Counted from the stretch's first letter, positions 44,757 through 52,611 are shown. The stretch is DNA of 64,000 bases from Bradyrhizobium sp. NFR13 (GCF_900114605.1 NZ_FOTP01000003.1:744001-808000), one strand, 5' to 3'. Notes: generated by a model not told the origin, from the sequence alone. Made by a program: numbers and translations.

Positions 44757-45644
44757 ATGACCCAGTTTGACGGTGAGCTGTCGCCTCCCTTTGAGATCGT
44801 CGAGCCGGCCAACTGGCGCGCGCCGATCATTTTCAATTCCCCGCATTCCGGCTCGGTCTATCCAGCGGAATTCCTCAGTGCGTCCCGCATCGACGTGACG
44901 GCGCTGCGCCGCTCGGAAGATTCGTTCATGGACGAATTGATCGCAGGATTAAGCGATCGCGGCTTCCCGGTGGTCCGGGTGCATTTCCCGCGCTCCTATG
45001 TGGACGTCAATCGCGAGCCCTATGAGCTCGATCCGCGGATGTTCAATGGCCGCCTGCCCAGTTTCGCCAATACCCGCTCGATGCGCGTCGCCGGTGGCCT
45101 CGGCACGATTCCCCGGGTGGTCGGCGACGGCCAGGAGATCTACCGCGAGCGGCTCGACGTCGATGACGCCCTCACCCGGATCGAGGCGCTGTACAAGCCC
45201 TACCACCGCGCCCTGCGCCGCCTGATCAACAAGGCGCACCAGACATTCGGTACGGTGATCCTGGTGGATTGCCACTCGATGCCCTCGATCGGAATCTCGC
45301 GTGAGGAGCCGCGCCGCCCGGACGTGGTCGTCGGTGACCGCTATGGCACCAGCTGCGCCACTCTCCTGGCCGAGGTGGTCGAAGGCACATTCGGCGGCCT
45401 CGGTTATTCGCTGGGGCGTAACAAGCCCTATGCCGGCGGCTTCATTACCGAGCACTACGGCAACCCGGCCAGCGGGCTGCACGCCATCCAGATCGAGCTG
45501 AACCGGGCGATCTATATGGACGAACGCCGCCGTGAGCGAACCGCCCGCTTCGACCAGATTGCTGCCGATTTTACCGTTCTGGCCGATGCGCTGGCGAAAA
45601 TCCCGCTGGACGGCCTCGGCCCGTTCCAGGCCGCCGCCGAATAG
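44757..45644 (+). CDS. N-formylglutamate amidohydrolase family protein
   Basis: This 295-residue protein has the family signatures. FNSPHSGSVYP near residue 25 carries a metal-binding histidine. RVHFPRSYVDVNREPYELD contains the RxYxDxNR motif. VDCHSMPS follows and then NKPYAGGFITEHYG. These zinc enzymes hydrolyse N-formyl-glutamate in histidine breakdown (HutG-like) or related N-acyl amino acids. No other hut gene is present, so it could act on another formyl amino acid. The start at 44757 gives MTQFDGELSPPFEIVEPA; the frame extends upstream without support. It is divergent from cpdR. Confidence 0.87.
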   Translation: MTQFDGELSPPFEIVEPANWRAPIIFNSPHSGSVYPAEFLSASRIDVTALRRSEDSFMDELIAGLSDRGFPVVRVHFPRSYVDVNREPYELDPRMFNGRLPSFANTRSMRVAGGLGTIPRVVGDGQEIYRERLDVDDALTRIEALYKPYHRALRRLINKAHQTFGTVILVDCHSMPSIGISREEPRRPDVVVGDRYGTSCATLLAEVVEGTFGGLGYSLGRNKPYAGGFITEHYGNPASGLHAIQIELNRAIYMDERRRERTARFDQIAADFTVLADALAKIPLDGLGPFQAAAE

Positions 45645-45864
45645 GCCGAGTCCAAACGCCCCACCCAGGTTCAAACCGTCAACTCAACCGTATGTGGTAT
45701 TTGGAACCGTGCCCGAGAGGTCAATTTCATGCGGCAAATTGGCCGTACTCGCGGGGGATTTAGAGATGGGGCAGGATTCTACCGCCGCGATTCACACAAC
45801 TTTAGGTTCTTCCCACCAGCGTGGTTCCGCGGATTGGAACCGCATAACAATGGCAGGAGAGAAC

Positions 45865-46029
45865 GTGAAGAACATGATCAAGAAATTCTTGTCGGACGAA
45901 TCGGGAGCAACCGCGATCGAATACGGACTGATTGCTGCGGGCATCTCGCTGGCCATCATTGCCGTCGTCAACGGACTCGGCACAAACCTCAATGGCAAGT
46001 TCGCCGAAATCAATACGTCGCTGAAGTGA
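45865..46029 (+). CDS. Flp/Fap-family type IVb pilin
   Basis: This 54-residue prepilin has a short basic leader (KNMIKKFLSDESG), the type IVb prepilin cleavage site G/ATAIEYGLI, with Glu5 and Tyr6 of the mature chain, and a hydrophobic stretch (LIAAGISLAIIAVVNGLG) that forms the pilus core. Cleavage by a CpaA/TadV-type peptidase is expected. I chose the GTG at 45865 because AGGAGA lies four bases before it and the resulting length equals known bradyrhizobial Flp pilins. An ATG at 45850 in frame has no ribosome site. No tad/cpa assembly genes are in the window, so it is an isolated pilin gene. Confidence 0.88.
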   Translation: MKNMIKKFLSDESGATAIEYGLIAAGISLAIIAVVNGLGTNLNGKFAEINTSLK

Positions 46030-46208
46030 CCTCTGCGACGTGGGCATCGGCTTGAGGTTCTCAGCCGAATAGGTCTTGCCTGATGACTAACGTCGCAATG
46101 GACCCGAGGCTGTCGGGGGTGCGGACGACGAACAGGTCAGGCGACGCAAAGACAATCGCCGGTAGCCACGTCGGCACGCTTGATGCAAAACTCCTCCGAC
46201 AAGACAAG

Positions 46209-46296
46209 AAAAAAGGGCCGCTTGCGATAGCAAGCGGCCCAAGTCTAGGGAGGAAACGCCCAAGGAGGGCAGCGATAGCGCAAGGCGCTACCGCAC
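46209..46296 (-). ncRNA. suhB/mmgR (alpha-r8)-type small regulatory RNA
   Basis: The minus strand can make an RNA of about 88 nt with three hairpins: TAGCGC-CTT-GCGCTA (46276-46290); GCCC-TCCTT-GGGC (46258-46270), whose loop is an anti-Shine-Dalgarno sequence; and a terminator with an 11-bp perfect stem (46215-46240) and six U. Between the last two is a second single-stranded GTTTCCTCCC. The architecture, the CCTCC motifs and the place upstream of an inositol-monophosphatase-family gene match the rhizobial suhB/MmgR RNA family as I remember it. A -35-like TTGCAC (46326-46331) and a -10-like CATATT (46303-46308), 17 bases apart, precede it. MmgR limits polyhydroxybutyrate storage in Sinorhizobium. 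Confidence 0.72.
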
Positions 46297-46442
46297 CGCA
46301 ACAATATGCAGCCGCGGCGCACCAAGTGCAAGACTTTTCGGGCAAATTTCCATGCAAATTTCGCATGGTGATCGCACCGTTCAGGCATGGGCGTCATAAT
46401 TTTCGTTAGTAAAATCAAATAATTACAAAAACGACAGTAGCT

Positions 46443-46471
46443 TTGACCTATTTAAGAAATGATCATAAATT
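46443..46471 (+). promoter_or_regulatory. candidate sigma-70 promoter for the HisN-like gene
   Basis: TTGACC (46443-46448) and TAAATT (46466-46471) are separated by 17 bases within an AT-rich stretch (about 46394-46497) that stands out from the GC-rich surroundings. Transcription from here would give a leader of about 175 bases before the gene at 46653. Confidence 0.5.
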
Positions 46472-46652
46472 CATTTCATCGGCCAATTTCTGATATCGAG
46501 CATCAAGATCTTAGGGAAATCGCAACCCGATTCAGCGCTGTGATTTAGTGGAATCCCACAGGGGTTTCGATCGCCGCAGATGCGAGTCGTTGCTCTGCCC
46601 TGTATAGGAAGCGACACGTCCCCATCCAGCAGCCGTAACAAAGGACCTCCCT

Positions 46653-47435
46653 GTGACGGTCATCGACTTCAACGCCTTCATTGGTCGTCTTGCGACCTCG
46701 TCGGGCGAGACCATCCTGCCGTTCTTTCGCACCTCGCTGAGCGTCGATAACAAGAACAGCGCCGATTTCGACCCGGTCACGGAAGCCGACCGCGCCGCCG
46801 AGGCGGTGATGCGCCGGCTCATCAAGGCCAACTTCCCCCAGCACGGCATCGTCGGCGAGGAATTCGGCACCGAACGCGAAGACGCTGAATATGTCTGGGT
46901 GCTCGACCCGATCGACGGCACCAAATCCTTCATCTCGGGCTTTCCAATCTGGGGCACGCTGATCGCGCTGCTGCACAAGGGCAGTCCGGTCTATGGCATG
47001 ATGCATCAGCCCTATATCGGTGAGCGCTTCAGCGGCGATAATGGGTCGGCGCGCTACCAGGGTGCCAACAACACCACCCGCAAGCTTGCCGTGCGCCGCT
47101 GCGCATCGTTGAAAGATGCCACGCTGTTCACCACCAGCCCGCGGCTGATGGGCGATGCGGATCGCGCGAAATTTCAGGACGTCGAAAAAACCGTGCGGCT
47201 GACGCGCTACGGCGGCGATTGTTATTCCTATTGCATGCTGGCCGCCGGTCATCTCGACCTCGTCATCGAGACCGAACTGAAGGCTTACGATATCGCAGCC
47301 CTGATCCCGATCATCACCGGCGCTGGCGGCGTCGTGACCACATGGGAGGGCAAACCCGCGCAGAACGGTGGCCGCATCGTCGCCGCCGGCGATCCGCGCG
47401 TGCATGAGGCGGCGCTGAAAATCCTCAACGCCTGA
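46653..47435 (+). CDS. hisN: inositol-monophosphatase-family phosphatase, probably histidinol-phosphatase
   Basis: This 260-residue protein has the metal sites of the family: Asp/Glu in FDPVTEADRAAE, GEEFG near residue 70, WVLDPIDGTKSFI, and the late aspartate in YDIAALIPIITGAGG. The variant GTKSFISGFPIWGTLIAL is typical of HisN, which removes phosphate from histidinol phosphate in alpha- and actinobacterial histidine synthesis, rather than SuhB (usually DGTTNF). SuhB-like or generic activity cannot be excluded. The ATG at 46653 follows GACCTCCC with a weak ribosome site. It converges with the LysR gene, 10 bases apart. Confidence 0.8.
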   Translation: MTVIDFNAFIGRLATSSGETILPFFRTSLSVDNKNSADFDPVTEADRAAEAVMRRLIKANFPQHGIVGEEFGTEREDAEYVWVLDPIDGTKSFISGFPIWGTLIALLHKGSPVYGMMHQPYIGERFSGDNGSARYQGANNTTRKLAVRRCASLKDATLFTTSPRLMGDADRAKFQDVEKTVRLTRYGGDCYSYCMLAAGHLDLVIETELKAYDIAALIPIITGAGGVVTTWEGKPAQNGGRIVAAGDPRVHEAALKILNA

Positions 47436-47445
47436 TCGGATCCTG

Positions 47446-48339
47446 CTACGCCCGCGCAGCCGTGCGCAGATGCTCGATCATCTGCTGCGCGGGCCGCGAC
47501 AGCGTCCTCAGGTTGCGAAAGCAGATCGCCAGTTTGCGGTTCGCCCAGGGATCGCGAATCCGGATCAGGGCCAGCGCGGTAGACCGTGCGCAGCGCCGCG
47601 CTGCGACCTCCGGCACGATCGCAATGCCGACGCCGGCTGCCGCCATCTGGCACATCGCATCGAAGTCGCGCATCTGCGCCCGGTACCGAAGCCGTGCTCC
47701 GAGTTGCGCCGCATATTTGCCGATGTGGTTCTGCAGCGCCGTCGCGTTGGTAAGGCCGATGAAGTCGCGATCAATGATCTCGTGGAAATCGATGTGACGG
47801 CGGCCGGCCAGATCGCTGCGCGGCGCCGTCACCAGCATCAGCCGATCCTCGTTGAAGGTGAAGCGTTCCAGACTGTCCGGCAGCGTGTGCTCGGCCGCGA
47901 AGCCGAAATCGGCGATCCCGGCGGCAATCGCTTGCGCGATATCGGCGCTTTCGCGCTCCTCGACCTCGAGGCTGACATTGGGATGCTCGCGCAGAAACGC
48001 CGCCAGCGCCTTCGGGAGATGTTCTGAGAGCCCAACCGTATTGGCAAGCATCGATACGCTGGCCTTCATGCCATTGGCATAGGCAGCCATGTCGCCGCGC
48101 ATGGTCTCGACATTCTGCATGATGATGCGGGCATGGCCGAGCAGGCTTTCGCCGGCTGACGTCAGCGAGACACCGCGCCGCCCGCGTTTCAGCAGTGGCA
48201 CACCGACTGTCGCTTCCAGCCCCTTGATCCGGGCGCTTGCCGAGGCCAGCGCCAGATTGGCAGCATTAGCGCCGCCGGTGATGCTGCGCGCCTCGGCGAC
48301 AGCCACGAACAGCCTGAGATCGGCAAGATCGGCATGCAT
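47446..48339 (-). CDS. LysR-family transcriptional regulator
   Basis: This 297-residue regulator has an N-terminal winged helix-turn-helix (about residues 4-62, LRLFVAVAEARSITGGANAAN with LKRGRRGVSLTSAGE) and a C-terminal effector domain of the periplasmic-binding-protein fold. The ATG at 48339 has GGAGAG five bases upstream. A longer frame to 48378 is possible but has no ribosome site. It is divergently transcribed from the TauE-type exporter across about 90 bases. That is the usual layout when a LysR protein controls its neighbour, so the exporter is its likely target. The inducer is unknown. Confidence 0.9.
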   Translation of the reverse strand: MHADLADLRLFVAVAEARSITGGANAANLALASASARIKGLEATVGVPLLKRGRRGVSLTSAGESLLGHARIIMQNVETMRGDMAAYANGMKASVSMLANTVGLSEHLPKALAAFLREHPNVSLEVEERESADIAQAIAAGIADFGFAAEHTLPDSLERFTFNEDRLMLVTAPRSDLAGRRHIDFHEIIDRDFIGLTNATALQNHIGKYAAQLGARLRYRAQMRDFDAMCQMAAAGVGIAIVPEVAARRCARSTALALIRIRDPWANRKLAICFRNLRTLSRPAQQMIEHLRTAARA

Positions 48340-48432
48340 GGCTCTCTCCGTATCAGCCTTCGTTCGATACGAAGGCATTCTCCGTAACCTCCAGATTGTG
48401 CCGTCCGGGATGATCGGTCAATGTGTCGCACC

Positions 48433-49185
48433 ATGATCGATTCCATGCTCATTCTGATTGCCGCGGTCTTCGCGCTCGCGGGCTTCGTCAAAGGCGTCAT
48501 CGGCCTCGGCCTACCGACCGTCTCCATAGGTCTGCTCGCGGTGACCATGAGTCCGGTACAGGCGCTGACCATCGTCATCGTGCCTGCCATCGTCACCAAT
48601 ATCTGGCAGACCTTTGCCGGCCCCTATCTGCGCGACATCATCCGCAGGCTGTGGCCACTGCTGATCGGCACTGCGGTGGCCATCTGGCTCTGCGGCGGGC
48701 TGATGACCGGGCCTTATGCAAAATATGGCTCGATCGTGCTCGGTATCCTGCTGGTGATTTATGCCGTCGTCACGCTGGTGAAATTCCAGTTCAGGACAGC
48801 GCCTCAGAACGAGAAATGGGTCGGCGGCGTCGCCGGCCTGTTGACGGGTGTGGTGGCCGCAGCCACCGGCGTGCAGGTCATTCCGTCGATGCCGTTCATG
48901 CAGTCCATCGGCATGGAGAAGAACGAGCTGGTGCAGGCGCTCGGCCTCTACTTCACCGTCGCGACGTTCGCACAGGCCTTCAACCTGACCAGCGCCGGTC
49001 TCCTCAATGCGGCAACGGCGGTGCCGGGCGTGATCGCGATGATCACCGCCTTTGCCGGCATGTTCCTCGGTCAGGCAGTGCGCGAGCGCATGGAGCCCGA
49101 GCAGTTTCGCCGCTGGTTTCTGGTCGCAATGCTGCTGCTTGGCATCTATCTCTCCATCACCGCGACCTTGGCGGTGATGAAGTAA
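48433..49185 (+). CDS. TauE/SafE-family membrane exporter
   Basis: This 250-residue protein has eight hydrophobic helices. It opens with the duplicated motif AGFVKGVIGLGLPTVSIGLL, echoed in the second half by GVVAAATGVQVIPSMPFMQSIG, as is usual for the TauE/SafE (DUF81) family. Members export sulfite, sulfoacetate or other anions, or import small acids. The substrate here is unknown and may be the signal of the adjacent LysR protein. An in-frame ATG four codons earlier (48421) is an alternative start; neither has a strong ribosome site. Confidence 0.85.
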   Translation: MIDSMLILIAAVFALAGFVKGVIGLGLPTVSIGLLAVTMSPVQALTIVIVPAIVTNIWQTFAGPYLRDIIRRLWPLLIGTAVAIWLCGGLMTGPYAKYGSIVLGILLVIYAVVTLVKFQFRTAPQNEKWVGGVAGLLTGVVAAATGVQVIPSMPFMQSIGMEKNELVQALGLYFTVATFAQAFNLTSAGLLNAATAVPGVIAMITAFAGMFLGQAVRERMEPEQFRRWFLVAMLLLGIYLSITATLAVMK

Positions 49186-49251
49186 CCGTAGAGCCTTTTG
49201 TTTTGACGCGTTTTCCTGACGCGAACCGGCATCCACTTCGCTTGAAACCGC

Positions 49252-49890
49252 TTAACGCGTTTCGAGCATCGCCACGCGAATGCCGAGATAGATGAAGACA
49301 CCACCGAGCGCGCGGTTCATCCAGACTATCGCCTGACCGGATTGCCGGACGCGGCTCGCAGCCTTGGCGGCGACAACCGCCGTGCCGAGCCCCCAGATCG
49401 TGCCAGTGCTGATGAAGATCAGCCCGAGTACGATAAAGGCCAGCGCCTTGCTGGGCGCACCTACGTCGACGAATTGCGGCAGGAAGGCGAGAAAGAACAG
49501 CGCGACCTTCGGGTTCAGCGCGTTCGTGAAGACGCCCTGCCAGAACACCTGCCGGAGCGACAGCAGCGGCTTTTCCGCGGCGTCGTTCGTCGCAGCTGTC
49601 GATGCGCGCGAGCGCAGCATCTGCACGCCGGTGTAAAGCAGATAGGCCGCGCCGATCCATTTCACTGCGGTGAAGGCATAAGATGAGGCCGCCAGCAGCG
49701 CCGACAATCCGACCGCCGCGGCGAACACATGGACCAGGCATCCCGCACTAATCCCCAGCGCTGCCGCGACCCCGCCACGCCAGCCCATCTGCACGCTGCG
49801 GCCGACGATATAGGCGGTGTCGGGTCCCGGCGTGATGTTGAGCAGGATGCCGGAGAGGATGAAGAGCCAGAGGCCGTGAATACCAAGCAT
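49252..49890 (-). CDS. LysE/RhtB-family amino acid exporter
   Basis: This 212-residue protein shows six hydrophobic helices. It has the LysE-superfamily start LSGILLNITPGPDTAYIVGRS and GAAYLLYTGVQMLRSR after helix 3. RhtB-type proteins export amino acids such as homoserine or threonine, lysine or cysteine metabolites. The substrate is not determinable. It converges on the TauE gene across a short gap. Its own promoter should lie in or near the dispersed repeat at 49908. The reading frame is complete and of standard length. Confidence 0.87.
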   Translation of the reverse strand: MLGIHGLWLFILSGILLNITPGPDTAYIVGRSVQMGWRGGVAAALGISAGCLVHVFAAAVGLSALLAASSYAFTAVKWIGAAYLLYTGVQMLRSRASTAATNDAAEKPLLSLRQVFWQGVFTNALNPKVALFFLAFLPQFVDVGAPSKALAFIVLGLIFISTGTIWGLGTAVVAAKAASRVRQSGQAIVWMNRALGGVFIYLGIRVAMLETR

Positions 49891-49907
49891 TGATCGTCTT
49901 CCTTTCA

Positions 49908-49996
49908 GCCGTCATTGCGAGCGAAGCGAAGCAATCCAGAGATCAGCGCGAAGAAAGGACTGGATTGCTTCGTCACTACGCCCCTCGCAACGACGG
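49908..49996. repeat. dispersed palindromic repeat (TCATTGCGAGCGAAGCGAAG type)
   Basis: The left half GTCATTGCGAGCGAAGCG-AAGCAATCCAG is mirrored by CTGGATTGCTTCGTC and CGCAACGAC on the right. I remember this as one of the commonest intergenic repeats of bradyrhizobial genomes. It separates the LysE-type gene from the alpha/beta hydrolase gene, both on the minus strand. Confidence 0.75.
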
Positions 49997-50000
49997 AGTA

Positions 50001-50948
50001 TTACTTGAACAAAGGTGTGCCCGGCACGAATGCGTCGAAGGCCGCCCAGAATTGCTGGCGATAGCGGTCCTGCTCCTGCAGGATTTCGTGGCGCGAGCCG
50101 GCGATCACCAGATGCGAACCGGCGCGCAAGTGATAGGCGAATTCCTCGATAGCCGGCGTCGACACCACCTGGTCGTTGCTCGCGGCCAGCATCAGGATCG
50201 GCTGACGGATTTTCACGGGATAGCTGGCCTCGCGAAAGCCATGCATCCCGCGGATCGCCGTATCGGCCCAGGCCACGGTCGGCGACCCGATGCCGAGCGT
50301 CGGATCCTCTTCGAGGATCGCTGCGTTGCGGGCATAGCGCACGGGATCGCTGGTCAGCTTGTTATTGGGGAATGACGAGGTCCCGACCAGTTCGCCATTG
50401 CCGCCGGGAATGTAGTTGCCGCCCTGCCCGGTCCAGCGCATGACGCGCAACAACAACCGCGCCGGCAGCGAGGTCGAGCGGCCCGGCAGATCGATCATCG
50501 GCGCCGACAGCACCATGCGATCGAACCAGCGCTTGCCGGAATGCGCCACACGCAGCATCACCGCGCCGCCCATCGAATGCGCCAGCGCGAAATAGGGCGG
50601 CGGACAATCCGGCATCACCACCTGCTGCACGAAGGCTTCGACGTCGATCTCGAAATCCGAGAAGCTGCGGACATAACCCTTGCGGCCATCGCGCAACTGC
50701 CGCGACGAATGCCCCTGGCCACGCCAGTCGATCATGGCCACTGCAAAGCCGCGGTCGCGCAGGTCGCGCACGGTCTCGAAATACTTCTCGATATATTCGC
50801 CACGCCCGGCGAAGACGCAGACCGTGCCCTTGCGTCCGCCGGTCGGCGCCCAGCGTGCAAAACGCAGTTCGACCCCGTCCGGGGTCTTGATGGTGCCGGA
50901 CACGGCGCCCTCGGGAACGGGATTGGCAGGAATCGAGACGAGCGTCAT
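50001..50948 (-). CDS. alpha/beta hydrolase (lysophospholipase / S33 type)
   Basis: This 315-residue protein begins with a polar segment and the oxyanion-side strand GTVCVFAGRGEYIEKYFE. DWRGQGHSSRQ is typical of the lysophospholipase PldB/monoglyceride-lipase group. The nucleophile elbow is LAHSMGGAV (Ser near residue 128). An acidic residue lies in LMLAASNDQVVS and a histidine in GSRHEIL, which complete the triad. It probably cleaves acylglycerols or lysophospholipids at the inner membrane or in the cytoplasm. Substrate and pathway are not shown by neighbours. The Hsp20 gene lies divergently upstream. Confidence 0.87.
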   Translation of the reverse strand: MTLVSIPANPVPEGAVSGTIKTPDGVELRFARWAPTGGRKGTVCVFAGRGEYIEKYFETVRDLRDRGFAVAMIDWRGQGHSSRQLRDGRKGYVRSFSDFEIDVEAFVQQVVMPDCPPPYFALAHSMGGAVMLRVAHSGKRWFDRMVLSAPMIDLPGRSTSLPARLLLRVMRWTGQGGNYIPGGNGELVGTSSFPNNKLTSDPVRYARNAAILEEDPTLGIGSPTVAWADTAIRGMHGFREASYPVKIRQPILMLAASNDQVVSTPAIEEFAYHLRAGSHLVIAGSRHEILQEQDRYRQQFWAAFDAFVPGTPLFK

Positions 50949-51022
50949 GGCGGGGACCGGCTAGGCGAAAAACGCGGGATTTCAAGGGCTGGAGACAGGT
51001 CGGCGCGAATCTTTAGGCCCCC

Positions 51023-51050
51023 CTTGCGAGCCGCCAGACCCCTCCCATAT
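51023..51050 (+). promoter_or_regulatory. candidate promoter of hsp20 (RpoH- or sigma-70-type)
   Basis: CTTGCG (51023-51028) and CCCATAT (51044-51050) are 15 bases apart, like a heat-shock RpoH promoter. TTGCGA and CATATC in the same place also fit a sigma-70 promoter with a 16-base spacer. Either predicts a start near 51056, exactly where the ROSE hairpins begin. Confidence 0.45.
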
Positions 51051-51055
51051 CAGTT

Positions 51056-51145
51056 TCATGCAGGCCTCTCTAGGCTGCATGACACGAAAGCCCGGCCCCA
51101 TGGCGGGCGGGTTATTGCAACAGTCGCTCAATGGAGGACTACCCT
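51056..51145 (+). promoter_or_regulatory. ROSE-type RNA thermometer in the hsp20 leader
   Basis: Three hairpins fill the leader, each with one unpaired G: TCATGCA-g-GCC with GGCTGCATGA (51056-51082), CCCG-g-CCC with GGGCGGG (51091-51111), and AGTC-g-CTC with GAGGACT (51122-51140). The last one closes over the ribosome site: UCGCU pairs with AGGA leaving a bulged G, the exact hallmark of ROSE elements first found in Bradyrhizobium. At low temperature the site is masked; heat melts it and lets Hsp20 be made. Confidence 0.85.
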
Positions 51146-51622
51146 ATGCGTAGCTATGATCTCACCCCGTTTTATCGTTCCACCGTCGGTTTCGACCGCC
51201 TGTTCAATCTGCTCGATCAGAGCACAGGTGATGCAGCGCCGGGCTATCCGCCCTACAATATCGAGCGCACCGGTGAGAACGAATACCGTATCAGCGTTGC
51301 CGTTTCCGGCTTTGCGCAGAACGAGCTCTCCATCGTCGCGAAGGAAAACACGCTGACGATCAAGGGCGAGAAGGCTGCCAACGAGAATGGCAGCAAGTCC
51401 GAAGTGCTCTATCGCGGCATCGCCGCCCGTGCCTTCGAACGCGCCTTCCAGCTTGCCGATTTCGTACAGGTGAAGAACGCCTCGCTCGAGAATGGCCTGC
51501 TTCATGTAGACCTCGTCCGTGAGATCCCCGAAGCCAAGAAACCGCGCAGCATTCCGATTTCCACCAGCGCCGTAAGCGCGCCGCAGGTGGTCGACGGCTC
51601 GGCCGAGAAAGTCGCCGCGTAA
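51146..51622 (+). CDS. small heat-shock protein (Hsp20 / alpha-crystallin family)
   Basis: This 158-residue holdase chaperone has an N-terminal segment with SYDLTPFYRSTVGFDRLF, typical of IbpA-like class A proteins of rhizobia. A central alpha-crystallin domain (about residues 36-130) includes the strand ENEYRISVAVSGF and the late strand GLLHVDLVREIPEA, followed by the C-terminal IPI-like extension RSIPIS. It binds unfolded proteins during heat stress. The ATG at 51146 follows GGAGGA by seven bases, the site masked by the ROSE hairpin. A terminator follows at 51677. Confidence 0.93.
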   Translation: MRSYDLTPFYRSTVGFDRLFNLLDQSTGDAAPGYPPYNIERTGENEYRISVAVSGFAQNELSIVAKENTLTIKGEKAANENGSKSEVLYRGIAARAFERAFQLADFVQVKNASLENGLLHVDLVREIPEAKKPRSIPISTSAVSAPQVVDGSAEKVAA

Positions 51623-51676
51623 CCGCGACTTTTAACTTGAAGTATGTGAACTGAAGTAAGTGTAGTTGTTGAACGA

Positions 51677-51706
51677 ACGCCCCGGAGCAATCCGGGGCGT
51701 TTTTTT
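51677..51706 (+). terminator. Rho-independent terminator after hsp20
   Basis: A perfect 10-bp stem (ACGCCCCGGA / TCCGGGGCGT) closes over GCAA and is followed by seven T. It ends the hsp20 transcript 55 bases after the stop codon. Confidence 0.93.
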
Positions 51707-51710
51707 CTTG

Positions 51711-51744
51711 ATCCCTCTCCAAGCGAAGTGCTGGAGGGAGGGAT
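51711..51744. repeat. intergenic palindrome ATCCCTCTCC ... GGAGGGAGGGAT
   Basis: The pyrimidine and purine arms pair with a two-base bulge. It lies directly beyond the hsp20 terminator and just downstream of the convergent Pro/Ala-rich protein gene. It belongs to the CTCTCC class seen elsewhere in the window. Confidence 0.5.
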
Positions 51745-51765
51745 ACCGTCAGCCGCTCCCCCGGA

Positions 51766-52611
51766 CTATTCCAGCCCCTGCGCAGGCGGCGGCGTTTCTG
51801 CAGCAGGCGGTGTCGCAGGCTTTGCTTCTGTTGCCGGCGGAGCGACCGTCGGTGCGGCTGCATCCTTCTTTTCTGGCACTGCCGGTGCTGCCGGAGCAGC
51901 CCCGGTCGTTTCCGGCGCCTTCGTCTCGGCGGGCTTCTGCTCAGTCACGGCCGATTGCTGTACAGGCGCAGCGGCCGGCGGCGTTTCAGGTGGTTTGACT
52001 GCGACCGGCTTGGTCTCGGCCGGAGCGACAGGTTTGGCCGGTGCCGCAACCGCGCGCACCGGCGGCCGCTTCGGCAACGGCACTGTCGTTGCACGGCTTG
52101 CGACTTTCGGCGCGGGCGTTACCGTCCCGGCTGTGAACGGCGGGCGGCGATATTGCGGCAGCGTCGGCACCGCGCCTTGCGGGCCATAGCGCGTGTCGAT
52201 CTCCTCGCTCATCCGGTCACCCATGCGATAGGCCGGAATGAAGCGCAGAATCCGTCCGGTGCGCGCATCGATCACGAGCCGGCCGTCCTCGCCGTCGAGA
52301 TCGATCGCCGAGACCGTGTAGACGAGACCGCGCTGCTGCGGCATGCCGAGGGCGGAGAACCCGGCCTCGCGCAGGATCGAATAAACCTCCCGCAGCGGCA
52401 GCACCGCCAGATCATAGCTCCGGCGCAAAACGCCGTAGGGTCGCGGCTCCGCATATTCCGCCGGCGGCATGGCCGCATAGGGACCGCCGACATCGGATAC
52501 CTGCGCCACAGCGGCAACGTCGCCGCGCATCGGCGGCAGCGCCTGGGCCTGGGCAGCGCCGCTCGCCAGCAACAGACCGGCCGAGGCCAGACATCCCACA
52601 AGTACCTTCAT
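51766..52611 (-). CDS. secreted Pro/Ala-rich protein with PepSY-like N-terminal domain
   Basis: This 281-residue protein starts with a signal peptide (MKVLVGCLASAGLLLASGAAQAQ, cleavage after AQA near residue 22, given in outline). A folded domain follows to about residue 150, with DGRLVIDARTGRILRFIP. That is a PepSY-like segment that I associate with a bradyrhizobial family of unknown function. The remaining 130 residues are low-complexity Pro/Ala/Lys (KPVAPAETKPVAVKPPE and similar), probably an extended periplasmic or wall-spanning tail. The ATG at 52611 was chosen for its signal peptide; the frame upstream is not protein-like. The function is unknown. Confidence 0.75.
   Translation of the reverse strand: MKVLVGCLASAGLLLASGAAQAQALPPMRGDVAAVAQVSDVGGPYAAMPPAEYAEPRPYGVLRRSYDLAVLPLREVYSILREAGFSALGMPQQRGLVYTVSAIDLDGEDGRLVIDARTGRILRFIPAYRMGDRMSEEIDTRYGPQGAVPTLPQYRRPPFTAGTVTPAPKVASRATTVPLPKRPPVRAVAAPAKPVAPAETKPVAVKPPETPPAAAPVQQSAVTEQKPAETKAPETTGAAPAAPAVPEKKDAAAPTVAPPATEAKPATPPAAETPPPAQGLE

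Noticed and set aside
46061..46366. A 101-codon minus-strand frame over the sRNA region
   Set aside because: It runs through the sRNA terminator stem, is Cys/Pro/Ala-rich without a ribosome site, and is explained better by the RNA gene.
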